NCBI GenBank assembly: GCA_017798125.1
Contig: CP059070.1
Location: forward strand, 1,240,001-1,304,000
Source of the DNA: Cryomorphaceae bacterium
Lineage (GTDB): Bacteria > Bacteroidota > Bacteroidia > Flavobacteriales > ECT2AJA-044
Reading direction: 5' to 3'
DNA length: 64,000 nt
Part shown: in pieces, positions 1 to 8,399 of the stretch
Layout: each line of letters starts with the position of its first letter
Numbering within the stretch: position 1 is the first letter of the stretch
Translations under genes and position numbers: made by a program
Notes under the pieces: generated by a model
The model's input: only the letters and a program-made list of their open reading frames with translations
Told to the model about the DNA's origin: nothing
The model's database searches: none

Positions 1-1
1 G

Positions 2-436
2 AACTGGCCCATGCACGAACTGCTCGGTGAAGGACTGCTGTACCTGTTGAGCTTTCCCTTATTTCTCTTGGGATTCGCGATCAATATCCTTCCATACAAA
101 CTCGGTCAGCGATTCACCTACAAGATCTTTAAGTCGAAGAATTTTGAGGGAACTGGACTCTTTTTCCTCGGCCTAGTGACCCACACGCTCTGGTGGTCCA
201 TTTGGGCTTTGCTGATTGGATTGAGCAGTACCTGGTGGTTCGGACTATACTTTTATTTCTTTGCTTACGCGCAAGGCTATTTCGCCTTTGTATATGCCGG
301 AAGAATTCGGAAATGGGCGGCCAAGTGGCGGTTCCGTGCAAAATATGCGCGACATCGAAAACACATGCAAGGCCTATACGAGACCCGTCAAGAGATTATT
401 CAGACGGCGAAGACGATTTGGACCCCTTCGGTTTAA
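2..436 (+). CDS. C-terminal membrane part of a glycerolipid acyltransferase-like protein (5' end outside window)
   Basis: The reading frame is open from base 2 (codons for N-W-P before the first Met at 11), so the true start lies upstream of the window. The visible 141-144 residues hold about three hydrophobic segments (around residues 9-29, 47-68 and 75-95 counted from Met 11) and a strongly basic C-terminal tail. Long Bacteroidota 1-acyl-glycerol-3-phosphate acyltransferases carry a membrane tail of this kind, with a segment like LGFAINILPYKLGQRFTYKI; that assignment rests on recall of the family and the catalytic HX4D block is not in view. Its last 41 bases overlap the 3' end of the convergent EamA gene. 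Confidence 0.5.
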   Translation, partial: NWPMHELLGEGLLYLLSFPLFLLGFAINILPYKLGQRFTYKIFKSKNFEGTGLFFLGLVTHTLWWSIWALLIGLSSTWWFGLYFYFFAYAQGYFAFVYAGRIRKWAAKWRFRAKYARHRKHMQGLYETRQEIIQTAKTIWTPSV

Positions 437-1310
437 TTCCATTGACCAAATAAACACCACTTAGGATTGCTGCCACACCGATGAAGTGGCGGGGGAGCAG
501 CTGTTCACCGTCAATCACGCCCCAGGCGATGGCAACGATGGGAATGAGGTAGGTGACGGAGGCCGCAAAAATGGGCGTGGTCATTTTGATGAGCCCATTG
601 AAGATCCAAACGGCAACGGCCGTTCCGATAATGCCCAGGATGGCGATGTAGCCCATCGCGCCGTAGGCGCCTGGCTCCTGAACTCTAATGCTTAAGTCTG
701 TCGTCAAAACGTAAATGAGGGCGATGGGTCCAACAAAACTGAAGGCGAGAACTGTGATCGCCAAGGATTTAAGGTCATGTAATTGGAACTTGATGATGTT
801 GGTGCTGATGGCGTAGAAAACCGTGGCTACAACAGCGTAGAACCCGTAGTACCAGTACTGGGCTCCTTCAAAAGAGTCCGTCGGCCACATCAAGATTGCC
901 GCGCCGACCAATCCGAGCAGAATACCGATGACTTGGAGGAGGTGCGTTTTGAGCCCAAACCAGATTATTCCGATCAAGACGACGAAGAGGGGAACCAGGG
1001 AGTTTAGAATGCCGACGATGGAACTGTCGAGCCGTGTTTCGGCCTTGCTGAAGAGGAAGGCGGGAATGCCATTTCCAAGAGCGCCGACCAAGAAAAGTGG
1101 TAGAGCGTATTTCCACTGGAAGTACTTGTAGTATTGAAAACCGAGCAGGCCTATAAAGACAAAGGCGAAGGTCATGCGCAGCCCGCCCACCTGGTCAAAG
1201 GAATAGACCGCTAGGCCCTTCTTCATCAGGATGAATGAGCTCCCCCATATGATGGCGAGAAGGATGAGAATTAGCCAATGTCCGGCTGTTGAATCAAAGC
1301 GATTGCGCAT
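396..1310 (-). CDS. EamA/DMT-family inner-membrane transporter
   Basis: A 304-residue polytopic protein of the drug/metabolite transporter superfamily. It has about ten hydrophobic segments arranged as two EamA repeats (roughly residues 12-145 and 155-295). The first repeat starts with the family-like stretch LAIIWGSSFILMKKGL and the second ends with GVAAILSGVYLVNG. Length matches the family norm. Substrate cannot be read from sequence; members export amino acids, metabolites or nucleotide sugars. It stands alone on the minus strand, convergent with the acyltransferase gene (41-bp overlap) and divergent from the HMA protein gene. Confidence 0.85.
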   Translation of the reverse strand: MRNRFDSTAGHWLILILLAIIWGSSFILMKKGLAVYSFDQVGGLRMTFAFVFIGLLGFQYYKYFQWKYALPLFLVGALGNGIPAFLFSKAETRLDSSIVGILNSLVPLFVVLIGIIWFGLKTHLLQVIGILLGLVGAAILMWPTDSFEGAQYWYYGFYAVVATVFYAISTNIIKFQLHDLKSLAITVLAFSFVGPIALIYVLTTDLSIRVQEPGAYGAMGYIAILGIIGTAVAVWIFNGLIKMTTPIFAASVTYLIPIVAIAWGVIDGEQLLPRHFIGVAAILSGVYLVNGIKPKGSKSSSPSE

Positions 1311-1356
1311 GGCCGCAAAGGTGTGGAATAATTGCTCAGGATAAGCGTTTTACCCG

Positions 1357-1364
1357 TAACTTTG
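1357..1364 (+). promoter_or_regulatory. Promoter -7 element of the HMA protein gene
   Basis: TAACTTTG matches the Bacteroidota -7 consensus TAnnTTTG. A TTG at 1332-1334, 22 bases upstream, can serve as the -33 element. The start codon at 1369 begins only four bases after the element, so the transcript should be leaderless or nearly so. Confidence 0.5.
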
Positions 1365-1368
1365 TTTT

Positions 1369-1575
1369 ATGGAACTGAACTTGGAGATTGAAGGAATGAG
1401 CTGCATGCATTGCGCACGAACAGTTCAGTCCGCTTTAGAGAGCGTTCCGGGTGTGGAACGCGCTGATGTGAGCTGGGAACGTGGAAAAGCCGTGGTTGAA
1501 GGAAATGAGGTTTCCAAAGATCGATTGGTCGAAGCGGTGGCCGAAACCGAAGCCTACCACATCGTTTCAGAATAA
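1369..1575 (+). CDS. HMA-domain soft-metal binding protein (CopZ-like)
   Basis: A 68-residue cytoplasmic protein made of one heavy-metal-associated ferredoxin-like domain. The metal site GMSCMHCARTV gives C12 and C15 in the standard CxxC spacing. Proteins of this size carry Cu(I) or other soft metals to P-type ATPases or sense metal. No metal ATPase is in the window. It ends 26 bases before the ATG of a lipoprotein that also has an HMA-like domain, so the two are probably co-transcribed. The -7 element at 1357-1364 almost touches the start codon. Confidence 0.85.
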   Translation: MELNLEIEGMSCMHCARTVQSALESVPGVERADVSWERGKAVVEGNEVSKDRLVEAVAETEAYHIVSE

Positions 1576-1601
1576 GATTGTTAACGAGAAAAATGAGGGA
1601 T

Positions 1602-2108
1602 ATGAGAAAGGTACTTTTGTCAGGAATCATCACCGCGAGTTTGGCGCTTTTTGCCGCCTGCGGACAGCAAGCGTCAACGGAGGCAGTAGCTTCTGAAGAG
1701 GTCAGCACCGAAGTGGTAGCGGCCAGCGTTGAGTTAAGCGTTGATGGTATGATGTGCTCGCACGGATGTGTCAGCACCATTGAAAAAGCCTTGGGCAACA
1801 CAGAGGGAGTGTCCTATGCCAGTGTCAATTTTGACGAAAGCTCGGCTAAAGTAGAGTTCGATTCGGAAGAGATTTCCGAAGACGAAATCATCGAAGTGAT
1901 CAACGGATTGCACGATGGAATCTACACGGCCAAATTGGCTTCATGGGACGGATCGGAAGAGGAAGCTGTTGAAGGAGAGAGCAAGAAGAATTGCGACCCT
2001 TCCAAATGCGACCCTTCCAAATGTACTTCTGAAATGAAAGAAGCCTGCGTGAAAGCGGGGAAAACCGACTGCGCTAAAGCCTGCTCGGCGAAAATGAAAG
2101 AAGCCTGA
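1602..2108 (+). CDS. Lipoprotein with HMA-like domain and cysteine-rich tail
   Basis: The ATG at 1602 is preferred over the TTG at 1578 because it places a lipoprotein signal (MRKVLLSG... with lipobox FAAC, lipid Cys 20) directly at the N-terminus; 168 residues. After an Ala/Glu/Val-rich linker comes an HMA-like fold in which the metal motif is MCSHGC, i.e. C-x3-C rather than CxxC. The tail has six cysteines and a tandem CDPSK CDPSK repeat, encoded by two perfect 15-bp repeats at 1992-2021. Likely a periplasmic or outer-membrane metal-binding or metal-sensing lipoprotein; the metal is unknown. The stop codon abuts the stop of the convergent addB-like gene. Confidence 0.7.
   Translation: MRKVLLSGIITASLALFAACGQQASTEAVASEEVSTEVVAASVELSVDGMMCSHGCVSTIEKALGNTEGVSYASVNFDESSAKVEFDSEEISEDEIIEVINGLHDGIYTAKLASWDGSEEEAVEGESKKNCDPSKCDPSKCTSEMKEACVKAGKTDCAKACSAKMKEA
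1992..2021 (+). repeat. Tandem 15-bp repeat in the lipoprotein tail
   Basis: Two perfect head-to-tail copies of TGCGACCCTTCCAAA (1992-2006 and 2007-2021). The unit is a multiple of three and encodes CDPSK twice, so copy-number change would add or remove one cysteine without a frameshift. Confidence 0.85.
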
Positions 2109-4937
2109 TCAGACTTCGGTCGGTTTCGAAAAGTGTAAAAAGGGCGCTTCGGCGGGATTCACAAAAGACACATCCGTGTCGAGAATCTCTAAAATGACTG
2201 AAGCCAGGCCCGATTCAAATTCAGAAAGGTCCTCTTCCGAGAGGGCCTTTTTTTTGTCTCCAAACGTGAGGAAATTCGGTCGATCCGGGCGGCGAAGCCA
2301 GTAAATACCTGCAGATATTTCCTGAATTTCTGTGCCTTCGGCACGATGCCAAAGCCAGCGGTAGAGCATCAATTGAACGGCCTTTTCTTGGCCTTCATTT
2401 TCACGTACGTGGGTCCATCCCTTCCACGAGATATTCTTCTCTTTGACCGACCCCGATTTGTAGTCAACAATGCACAGTGCTCCGTTTTCGCGGTGAATGC
2501 GATCAGCCATTCCTTTGATCTTAACCTCGGTTCCATCGGGAAAAATGAACTGGGTTTCCAATCGCTTCTCTGTGGCGATGAGGTGAATCTCCGTGCTTTC
2601 CACCTTCTTGCGCTCCATTTCTAAAAAGCGCCTCACATAGTTCTTGGCTGCCCGACTTCCCAGGTAGTTCTGGCCAGAGTTCGGATCTCCGCCGGCATAC
2701 TTTTCGGACCAGGAGCGCTCCACTTGCTGTTCGTGCTTCGAAAGCAACTCATCCAGGGCCTCCGGGGTCAAAACCTGACCCTCGAGAGGTTTGTAGAGCT
2801 GTTCCAATGCGTCGTGCACCACATCCCCGAAGGTGCTGTCCTCCAAAGACTCTTCTACTTCATCGGCCTCCCGAAGCCGAAGTACGTATTGGAAGTAGAA
2901 CTCCATGGGAGCCTGCAAATAGCGGTTCAAGGCAGAAGGACTCAATCCTTCGCGCATCAATTCCCGAAGCCGCTCCAAGAGCTCAGGAGACTTTTCGATC
3001 TGCCAAGGATTTAGCTCCGGGGCATTCAGGGGCGTGGTCACCACACCTTCTTTGTAGTCAATGGCACTCCTGGTCCGGCCCAATTCGTGCTCGATTTGAG
3101 TGATGTACCGACTGCGCTCTCCGCTTCCAAAGTCATCCGTTTGGGTGGTGTGGACCAGGTGAACCTCAGAAGCTCGCTGCAAGAGGCGGTAGAAGTGATA
3201 GGCAAAAATGGCGTCCTTTTCGGCTGTGCCTGGAAGCCCGTAGTGCTTTTTGAGGTCGAAGGGAATAAAGCTTTGGCCACCGCTCCCTTTAGGCAAGACC
3301 TCTTCATTCACGGAAAGGACAATGACGCACTCAAAATCCAAGGTCCGTGTTTCGAGCATCCCCATGATTTGAAGTCCCTGCAAAGGCTCTCCGTAGAACG
3401 AGAGTTCCTGTTGTTGCAGTAATGGGCGCAAAAAAGTACGCAGGGCCGTCAGGCTTTCCAACCGGCCGAACCGACTGTTTAGCTCGTGGAGCTGTACGAG
3501 CACTTTGTACACCTGAAAAAGGAATTCGCGCTCCCAGGGAATGCGTTCACTGTCGATTTCGTCTAATGCCGTTCGGAGGTCATGAGCCCAATCCAACAAG
3601 GAGGTAGTTCCAGAGGTCCAAGGCTCAAATATTCGCGCCACGTGTGGACTCCAAGTGCCTTCAGCTTCTTCCCATAGGGATTGAAGCCGTCCAGGTTTGA
3701 AATACATCATGTTCCGCCCTACAATAGCGCGATGTACCTCTGCTATGGGATCTTCCGGATAAGCCAATTTCCACAGAGGATGCGTCAGCAAGCGGATGAC
3801 ATTTCTATGATACAGGCGGAGGCCTTTTCCGGCCAAGACACCTTTCTCCATCGATTCTTGATGACGGATTAGCTGCTCCAAAAAGTCCACGACAAGTCCA
3901 TGTCGTATGGAGTAACCCATGGTTACGTTCACGTGCTTAAGCTCCTTTGGAAGGGCGTTGAGTACAGGCAAAAGCAAGTCCTCATTCGCTAAGACCAGCG
4001 CCGTTCGAGTCAAGTCTGGATCAACTTCGAGGCGATCCTGAAGTAGGCGTCCGGCATGGTGTGCTTGAGCCATATTCTTGGCCGTGGCCCAGACGCGTAT
4101 CTTCTTGGCGGTTGTTCCCCAGTAATCCCCAGTCCAAGGAAGCTCTCCGTCTTCCGTGAAGGCATCAATGTGCTGGAAACGCCGCAAGAACATACCCGCT
4201 TCGTGTTTTGCCGTCTCGAGGTAGAAGCGATCCACATCCCAGCGCAGCTGGGCATTGCGTTCCTTCACCAACCACTTGAACAGGGTTTCTTCCGCTTTAT
4301 TGATGGCGTTGAAGCCGGCAATGTACAAGGGACCGGTCCAGGAAGGAGGCCAATGCTCCTGCGCCTGCTCCAAGTCATCGCAGAGGTGTCGATAGAGCAT
4401 GCCTTGATACGCACCACTTTGCGCAGAGAGTCGATTTCGATAAGCCTGATACAAGGGCCCCAACGTGTCCCAAAAATCCAGGAATTTCTGCATGAGGGGC
4501 GTGGGTTCCGGATCTCCATCCGGCATCCAAAGCTCAATGCGCTTGATATCGACCAAGGAACGATATAGCTCCTCCGATGGAACCAAGTAGCGGTCTACTT
4601 CGTTAAAGTCCTGAAGTAGAATTTGCCCCCACTTGCTGAATTGGTCTATTGAATCTGGCGGGGAACCGTCTTCCGAGGTGTACACCTCTAGATAGCTCTC
4701 ATAAAGCTCAAAGGACAGGCGGATCTTGTCAAAGGTTTTCAAACCGCTCCAACGGGACAAAAAATGTTCGATGGATAAGATCTCCGGTCCTAGTACAGGG
4801 TTGTCGATAAATTTGGAAAGCGCTTTCCGCAGAAACAATGCTGCACGGTTGCTGGGCAATACGACAATCACATCGCCGAGCTGGTTGCGATGCTCGTTCC
4901 AAATTTCCTCGGCAAGTTGGTGGAGAAATCCATTCAT
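2109..4937 (-). CDS. AddB-like PD-(D/E)XK nuclease/helicase-fold protein
   Basis: A 942-residue protein with the layout of AddB: an N-terminal superfamily-1-like helicase fold starting with DVIVVLPSNRAALFLRKAL, and a C-terminal RecB-family PD-(D/E)XK nuclease with the GMADRI...CIVDYKSG block. Expected role is repair of double-strand breaks with AddA. The nuclease lead-in reads YLQAPMEFYFQYVLRLRE, with Ala-Pro where AddB of Firmicutes has the first Fe-S Cys, and the matching C-terminal cysteines are not apparent, so the iron-sulfur cluster is probably absent. No addA is adjacent. Start at 4937 divergent from ctaA with 38 bases between. Confidence 0.8.
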   Translation of the reverse strand: MNGFLHQLAEEIWNEHRNQLGDVIVVLPSNRAALFLRKALSKFIDNPVLGPEILSIEHFLSRWSGLKTFDKIRLSFELYESYLEVYTSEDGSPPDSIDQFSKWGQILLQDFNEVDRYLVPSEELYRSLVDIKRIELWMPDGDPEPTPLMQKFLDFWDTLGPLYQAYRNRLSAQSGAYQGMLYRHLCDDLEQAQEHWPPSWTGPLYIAGFNAINKAEETLFKWLVKERNAQLRWDVDRFYLETAKHEAGMFLRRFQHIDAFTEDGELPWTGDYWGTTAKKIRVWATAKNMAQAHHAGRLLQDRLEVDPDLTRTALVLANEDLLLPVLNALPKELKHVNVTMGYSIRHGLVVDFLEQLIRHQESMEKGVLAGKGLRLYHRNVIRLLTHPLWKLAYPEDPIAEVHRAIVGRNMMYFKPGRLQSLWEEAEGTWSPHVARIFEPWTSGTTSLLDWAHDLRTALDEIDSERIPWEREFLFQVYKVLVQLHELNSRFGRLESLTALRTFLRPLLQQQELSFYGEPLQGLQIMGMLETRTLDFECVIVLSVNEEVLPKGSGGQSFIPFDLKKHYGLPGTAEKDAIFAYHFYRLLQRASEVHLVHTTQTDDFGSGERSRYITQIEHELGRTRSAIDYKEGVVTTPLNAPELNPWQIEKSPELLERLRELMREGLSPSALNRYLQAPMEFYFQYVLRLREADEVEESLEDSTFGDVVHDALEQLYKPLEGQVLTPEALDELLSKHEQQVERSWSEKYAGGDPNSGQNYLGSRAAKNYVRRFLEMERKKVESTEIHLIATEKRLETQFIFPDGTEVKIKGMADRIHRENGALCIVDYKSGSVKEKNISWKGWTHVRENEGQEKAVQLMLYRWLWHRAEGTEIQEISAGIYWLRRPDRPNFLTFGDKKKALSEEDLSEFESGLASVILEILDTDVSFVNPAEAPFLHFSKPTEV

Positions 4938-4956
4938 AGGTCGAACTCAAAAATGA

Positions 4957-4964
4957 TAAATTTG
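4957..4964 (+). promoter_or_regulatory. Promoter -7 element of ctaA
   Basis: TAAATTTG matches TAnnTTTG, 11 bases before the ctaA start codon at 4976. No convincing -33 TTG is seen at the usual distance. Confidence 0.5.
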
Positions 4965-4975
4965 CCTCGCCTATC

Positions 4976-6019
4976 ATGAAGAAAGCACTCTTTTTTACTG
5001 CGAAAATGTCCTTGGTCTGTGTCTTGCTCGTCGTACTGGCGGGAAGCGTGGTACGGATGACCGGCAGCGGCATGGGATGTCCCGATTGGCCCAAGTGTTT
5101 TGGCTATCTGATTCCACCGACTGAGCGGGCCGTTTTGGAATGGGCTCCTGGCCGGGCTTTTGAAAGTGGGCAAATGATCATTCGGGATGAGGCGCTATGG
5201 GTTGCCCAGAGTGATTTCACCAGTGGCGAAGACTACGACGCCAGTCGTTGGGAAAAGTACACCCGACACGATTACGCCTTGTTCAACGCCCTCCATACCT
5301 GGACCGAGTACATCAATCGATTGATTGGAGCCTTTAGCGGTATTCCGGTCTTCTTGACCTTCGTTTTGAGCTTGGCGTGGCTACGCCGAGCGCCCAGCAT
5401 TCCGCTTATGGCCTTCGGCGTTCTGATTTTGCTCGGCTTTGAGGCGTGGCTCGGGAAGGTTGTGGTCGATGGCAACCTGGTACCTGGCCAAATCACCATT
5501 CACATGTTCGGTGCATTGGCCATCGTCGCCCTGCTCTTAGCTCTCTTGAGTCGGCTTCGCCGAATCACCGGAGAGATGGCCCTACGGGCCGATGCTCGCT
5601 TTCGACTTATGCTTTCCATCGCCTTAGTACTAAGCCTTATTCAGATACTATTAGGCACACAGGTACGCGAGGAAATTGACGTCATTGCCAAGGCTCTTGG
5701 CGGTGCGGACCGCGACACCTGGGTGGACGGACTGCCCATGATTTTCAAGGTGCACCGGAGCTTCTCCATCCTGGTTTTAGGCGTGAACGCGGCTCTTGTT
5801 GCCTTCAATTGGTTGCGCTGGGAGCCCATCAAAGAAGTCTACTGGTTGGGTGGCTTGGTCCTCCTCGAGATCATCACGGGAATTACCTTGGCCTATGCCG
5901 GTTTGCCCAAGGCATTTCAGCCTGTACACTTGGTATTCTCTTTTCTGATGTTCGCCCTTCAGGCCTATGTCTGGTTTAGGACGGCTGGTTCCACTCAGTC
6001 GTCTCCATCAAGTGAATGA
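4976..6019 (+). CDS. ctaA: Heme A synthase (CtaA/COX15 family)
   Basis: A 347-residue inner-membrane protein with about eight transmembrane segments. It converts heme O to heme A for cytochrome oxidase. The family signature GSVVRMTGSGMGCPDWPKC follows the first helix, and four histidine-bearing helices are visible (HTWTEYINRL, TIHMFGAL, KVHRSFSI, PVHLVFSF), the expected heme ligands. Between helix 1 and helix 2 there is a 50-residue extracytoplasmic insert (about residues 55-100) with WVAQSDFTSGEDYDASRW, which looks like a CBM5/12-type module. The last 44 bases overlap gldD tail to tail. Confidence 0.9.
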   Translation: MKKALFFTAKMSLVCVLLVVLAGSVVRMTGSGMGCPDWPKCFGYLIPPTERAVLEWAPGRAFESGQMIIRDEALWVAQSDFTSGEDYDASRWEKYTRHDYALFNALHTWTEYINRLIGAFSGIPVFLTFVLSLAWLRRAPSIPLMAFGVLILLGFEAWLGKVVVDGNLVPGQITIHMFGALAIVALLLALLSRLRRITGEMALRADARFRLMLSIALVLSLIQILLGTQVREEIDVIAKALGGADRDTWVDGLPMIFKVHRSFSILVLGVNAALVAFNWLRWEPIKEVYWLGGLVLLEIITGITLAYAGLPKAFQPVHLVFSFLMFALQAYVWFRTAGSTQSSPSSE

Positions 6020-6536
6020 CGTCGTCGCGTAGGTGCTCAAACACGGGCCGGATGGAGTCGTAGTTCGGCGTTGCGCGGAAGTACAGAGCCCCTCTTAGAA
6101 AGTGCTGGGTGCTGTCGGTGATGAAGAACTGAAGCTGAGAAGCTGCATCTCCCGAAATCTCATACATCACGCCATAAACCCTTCGGTCTGGATTCATAAA
6201 CAGGCGTTCTTGAATACCATCGGCTTTACCGGTGTGGTTGTAGACCAGGTCGCGTGATTCCTCTAGGTATTTGAAGAGATCACCGTCGAGTGGTTTATAG
6301 GTTAGGTGAATGTCGGATTTGAAGTCCTTCATTTCCACGGTGCACCAGTAATCGGGGCGCTGTCGCATCGTGCCGTAGGCAGGGAATTCAAAAGTATAGG
6401 GGTAGTCCTCAGCAAATCGAACATAGTTGTGTTCCGGAAGATCGATGCGCACATGGCCGAAGGGCTTGGGCACGGGGGCTTCCGAACTACAGGAGCTCAG
6501 GATTAGGGCAAAGACCGCCAAGAGGTTAATTCGCAT
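5976..6536 (-). CDS. gldD: Gliding motility lipoprotein GldD
   Basis: A 186-residue lipoprotein: signal peptide MRINLLAVFALILSSC with the lipid Cys at residue 16, then the family-typical start PVPKPFGHVRIDLPEHNY. GldD is needed for gliding and type IX secretion in Flavobacterium, where its gene follows gldE as here. The start overlaps the end of gldE by 11 bases, so the two are translationally coupled. The window also encodes T9SS cargo proteins, which fits a functional secretion system. Confidence 0.88.
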   Translation of the reverse strand: MRINLLAVFALILSSCSSEAPVPKPFGHVRIDLPEHNYVRFAEDYPYTFEFPAYGTMRQRPDYWCTVEMKDFKSDIHLTYKPLDGDLFKYLEESRDLVYNHTGKADGIQERLFMNPDRRVYGVMYEISGDAASQLQFFITDSTQHFLRGALYFRATPNYDSIRPVFEHLRDDVIHLMETTEWNQPS

Positions 6537-7863
6537 CGTCAGAGGCTTTCGGATCTAGAAGGGTCACTTTGATCCGCTTGATACGGCGATGATCAATCCC
6601 TTCTACCTTGAAACGGTATTGAAGGAAATCTATTTCTTCATTCTTATCTGGGAATTTTCCGGAGATCTCCAGGAGAAAACCAGCCAAGGTATCCGAATCA
6701 CCGCGCTCTTCGTCGAATTCTTCTCCGTCAATGTCCAAGACCCGATAGAAATCGTTCAGCGGCGTCTTTCCCTCAAAGACATAGTTGTGGTCGTCGAGCT
6801 TGGAGTAGATGATGGCTTCGTCGTCGAACTCGTCACTGATGTCGCCGACAATTTCTTCTAGGACGTCCTCCATGGTCACGAGGCCAGAGGTACCGCCGTA
6901 TTCGTCTACGACCAGAGCCATGTGAATTTTGCGCTCCTGAAATTCCTTCAAGAGGTCATCGATTTTCTTGTTTTCAGGAACGAAGTAAGGTGCACGAAGT
7001 AGGTTCGTCCATTTGAAGTCTTCCTCGGCATTGAGGTGGCGAAGCAGGTCTTTGATGTAAAGTAATCCCTTGACCTGGTCGAGATTTTCTTCGAAGACCG
7101 GGACGCGGGAGAATCCATTGTCCAAGATGATCTTCAGGATTTCTGGATAGCTCATCTCGGTGTCGAGGGCAATCATATCCATCCGCGGTTTCATGATCTG
7201 GCGTACTTCAATGGAGCCGAATTTCACAATACTCTCCAGCAGTTTTTGATCGTCGTCCTCCTGTTTGTCGTCCGTGGTTAATTCTAGGGCCGTACTCAAA
7301 TCTTCAACCGAGATGTTCTGGCCCGAGGGCTTGAGACGTTTCTCAATAATATTGCTAGTACCGATCAGAAAGCCGCTCAGCGGTTTGACCAAGCGCCCCA
7401 GAACGACCAGTGGCTGAGACATGGTTTTGCTGAAGCGCAGACTGTTGTGGTTGGCGTAGACTTTGGGAAGTACCTCACCAAATAAGAGCAAGATGAAGGT
7501 GATACCCAAGACTTTCACCGCAAAATTCAGAACAACGTTGTTGCCGAAATCAAACAACTGGTCCATCAACAAGGTGGAGATCAAGACGATCAAGATGTTG
7601 ATGAAGTTATTGGCAATAAGGATGGTTGCAAGAAGTCCTTTGGGCTTGTCCAGTAATTTGAGGACGGTGTCGTCGGCGCTGGTTTTACGTTTTTCAAGGG
7701 TCGCAAAATCCGCGGGCGTCAAACTGAAAAAAGCCACTTCAGCACCTGAAATCAAAGCAGAACTCATGAGCAGAACGGCCAAAGTAATGCCATAACCGAT
7801 CGTCGTCACCGGTGTTTCGAGGAGTATGCTAAGAAGAAGTAAAGGTTCGGGGTCAGGGTCCAA
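6526..7863 (-). CDS. gldE: Gliding motility-associated protein GldE (CNNM/CBS/CorC family)
   Basis: A 445-residue membrane protein with, in order, an N-terminal CNNM (DUF21) membrane domain (residues about 15-200, beginning GYGITLAVLLMSSALISGAE), a CBS pair (about 215-340, with EVRQIMKPRMDMIALD and MALVVDEYGGTSGLVTMED) and a C-terminal CorC/HlyC domain (about 355-435). Related proteins transport or sense divalent cations; in Flavobacterium GldE supports gliding together with GldD. It follows ssb by 21 bases and overlaps gldD. Confidence 0.88.
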   Translation of the reverse strand: MDPDPEPLLLLSILLETPVTTIGYGITLAVLLMSSALISGAEVAFFSLTPADFATLEKRKTSADDTVLKLLDKPKGLLATILIANNFINILIVLISTLLMDQLFDFGNNVVLNFAVKVLGITFILLLFGEVLPKVYANHNSLRFSKTMSQPLVVLGRLVKPLSGFLIGTSNIIEKRLKPSGQNISVEDLSTALELTTDDKQEDDDQKLLESIVKFGSIEVRQIMKPRMDMIALDTEMSYPEILKIILDNGFSRVPVFEENLDQVKGLLYIKDLLRHLNAEEDFKWTNLLRAPYFVPENKKIDDLLKEFQERKIHMALVVDEYGGTSGLVTMEDVLEEIVGDISDEFDDEAIIYSKLDDHNYVFEGKTPLNDFYRVLDIDGEEFDEERGDSDTLAGFLLEISGKFPDKNEEIDFLQYRFKVEGIDHRRIKRIKVTLLDPKASDDAN

Positions 7864-7884
7864 TCGCTGGAGGTTTGGTTCGTA

Positions 7885-8355
7885 CTAGAAGGGCAAGTCA
7901 TCTTCCTCGCCACCGCCGAGGTCGGCCGGTGCGGGTCCGCTTTTGCCTTGTGGGGCAGGATTCACTGGAGCTGCCGCCGGCGCCGAGGGAGGTGCCGGAT
8001 TGGCTGAGCCCGATCCTGGACCAGGGGCTCCGAGCATCGTCATGTTGATGGCGCGGATCTCCGTATTATATCGGTCGTTTCCTTGGTCATCTTGCCATTG
8101 ACGGGTGCGAATGCTTCCCTCAATGAAGATTTTATCGCCCTTTTTCAAATACTTTTCTGCCACGCCGGCCAAGCCACGTCGCAAGATGACGGTGTGCCAT
8201 TCTGTATTCTCCACGCGATTCCCTTCTCGGTCGGTATAGCTTTCGGAAGTAGCGATGCGCAGACGTGCCAAAGACCCTCCATCATCGAAATGACGTACTT
8301 CTGGGTCGGCCCCGAGATTTCCGATCAACATCACCTTATTCAAACTACCTGCCAT
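7885..8355 (-). CDS. ssb: Single-stranded DNA-binding protein
   Basis: A 156-residue SSB. The OB fold occupies residues 1-110, starting MAGSLNKVMLIGNLGADPE and including NTEWHTVILRRG. A Pro/Ala/Gly-rich linker leads to the acidic tail ending DDLPF, the conserved partner-docking tip that recruits replication and repair proteins. It lies between mutY (44 bases upstream) and gldE, an arrangement common in Flavobacteriia. Confidence 0.95.
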   Translation of the reverse strand: MAGSLNKVMLIGNLGADPEVRHFDDGGSLARLRIATSESYTDREGNRVENTEWHTVILRRGLAGVAEKYLKKGDKIFIEGSIRTRQWQDDQGNDRYNTEIRAINMTMLGAPGPGSGSANPAPPSAPAAAPVNPAPQGKSGPAPADLGGGEEDDLPF

Positions 8356-8399
8356 ACCTGAATGCTTTCTAACAAATTTAAAATTCTCACCGAATTAAA

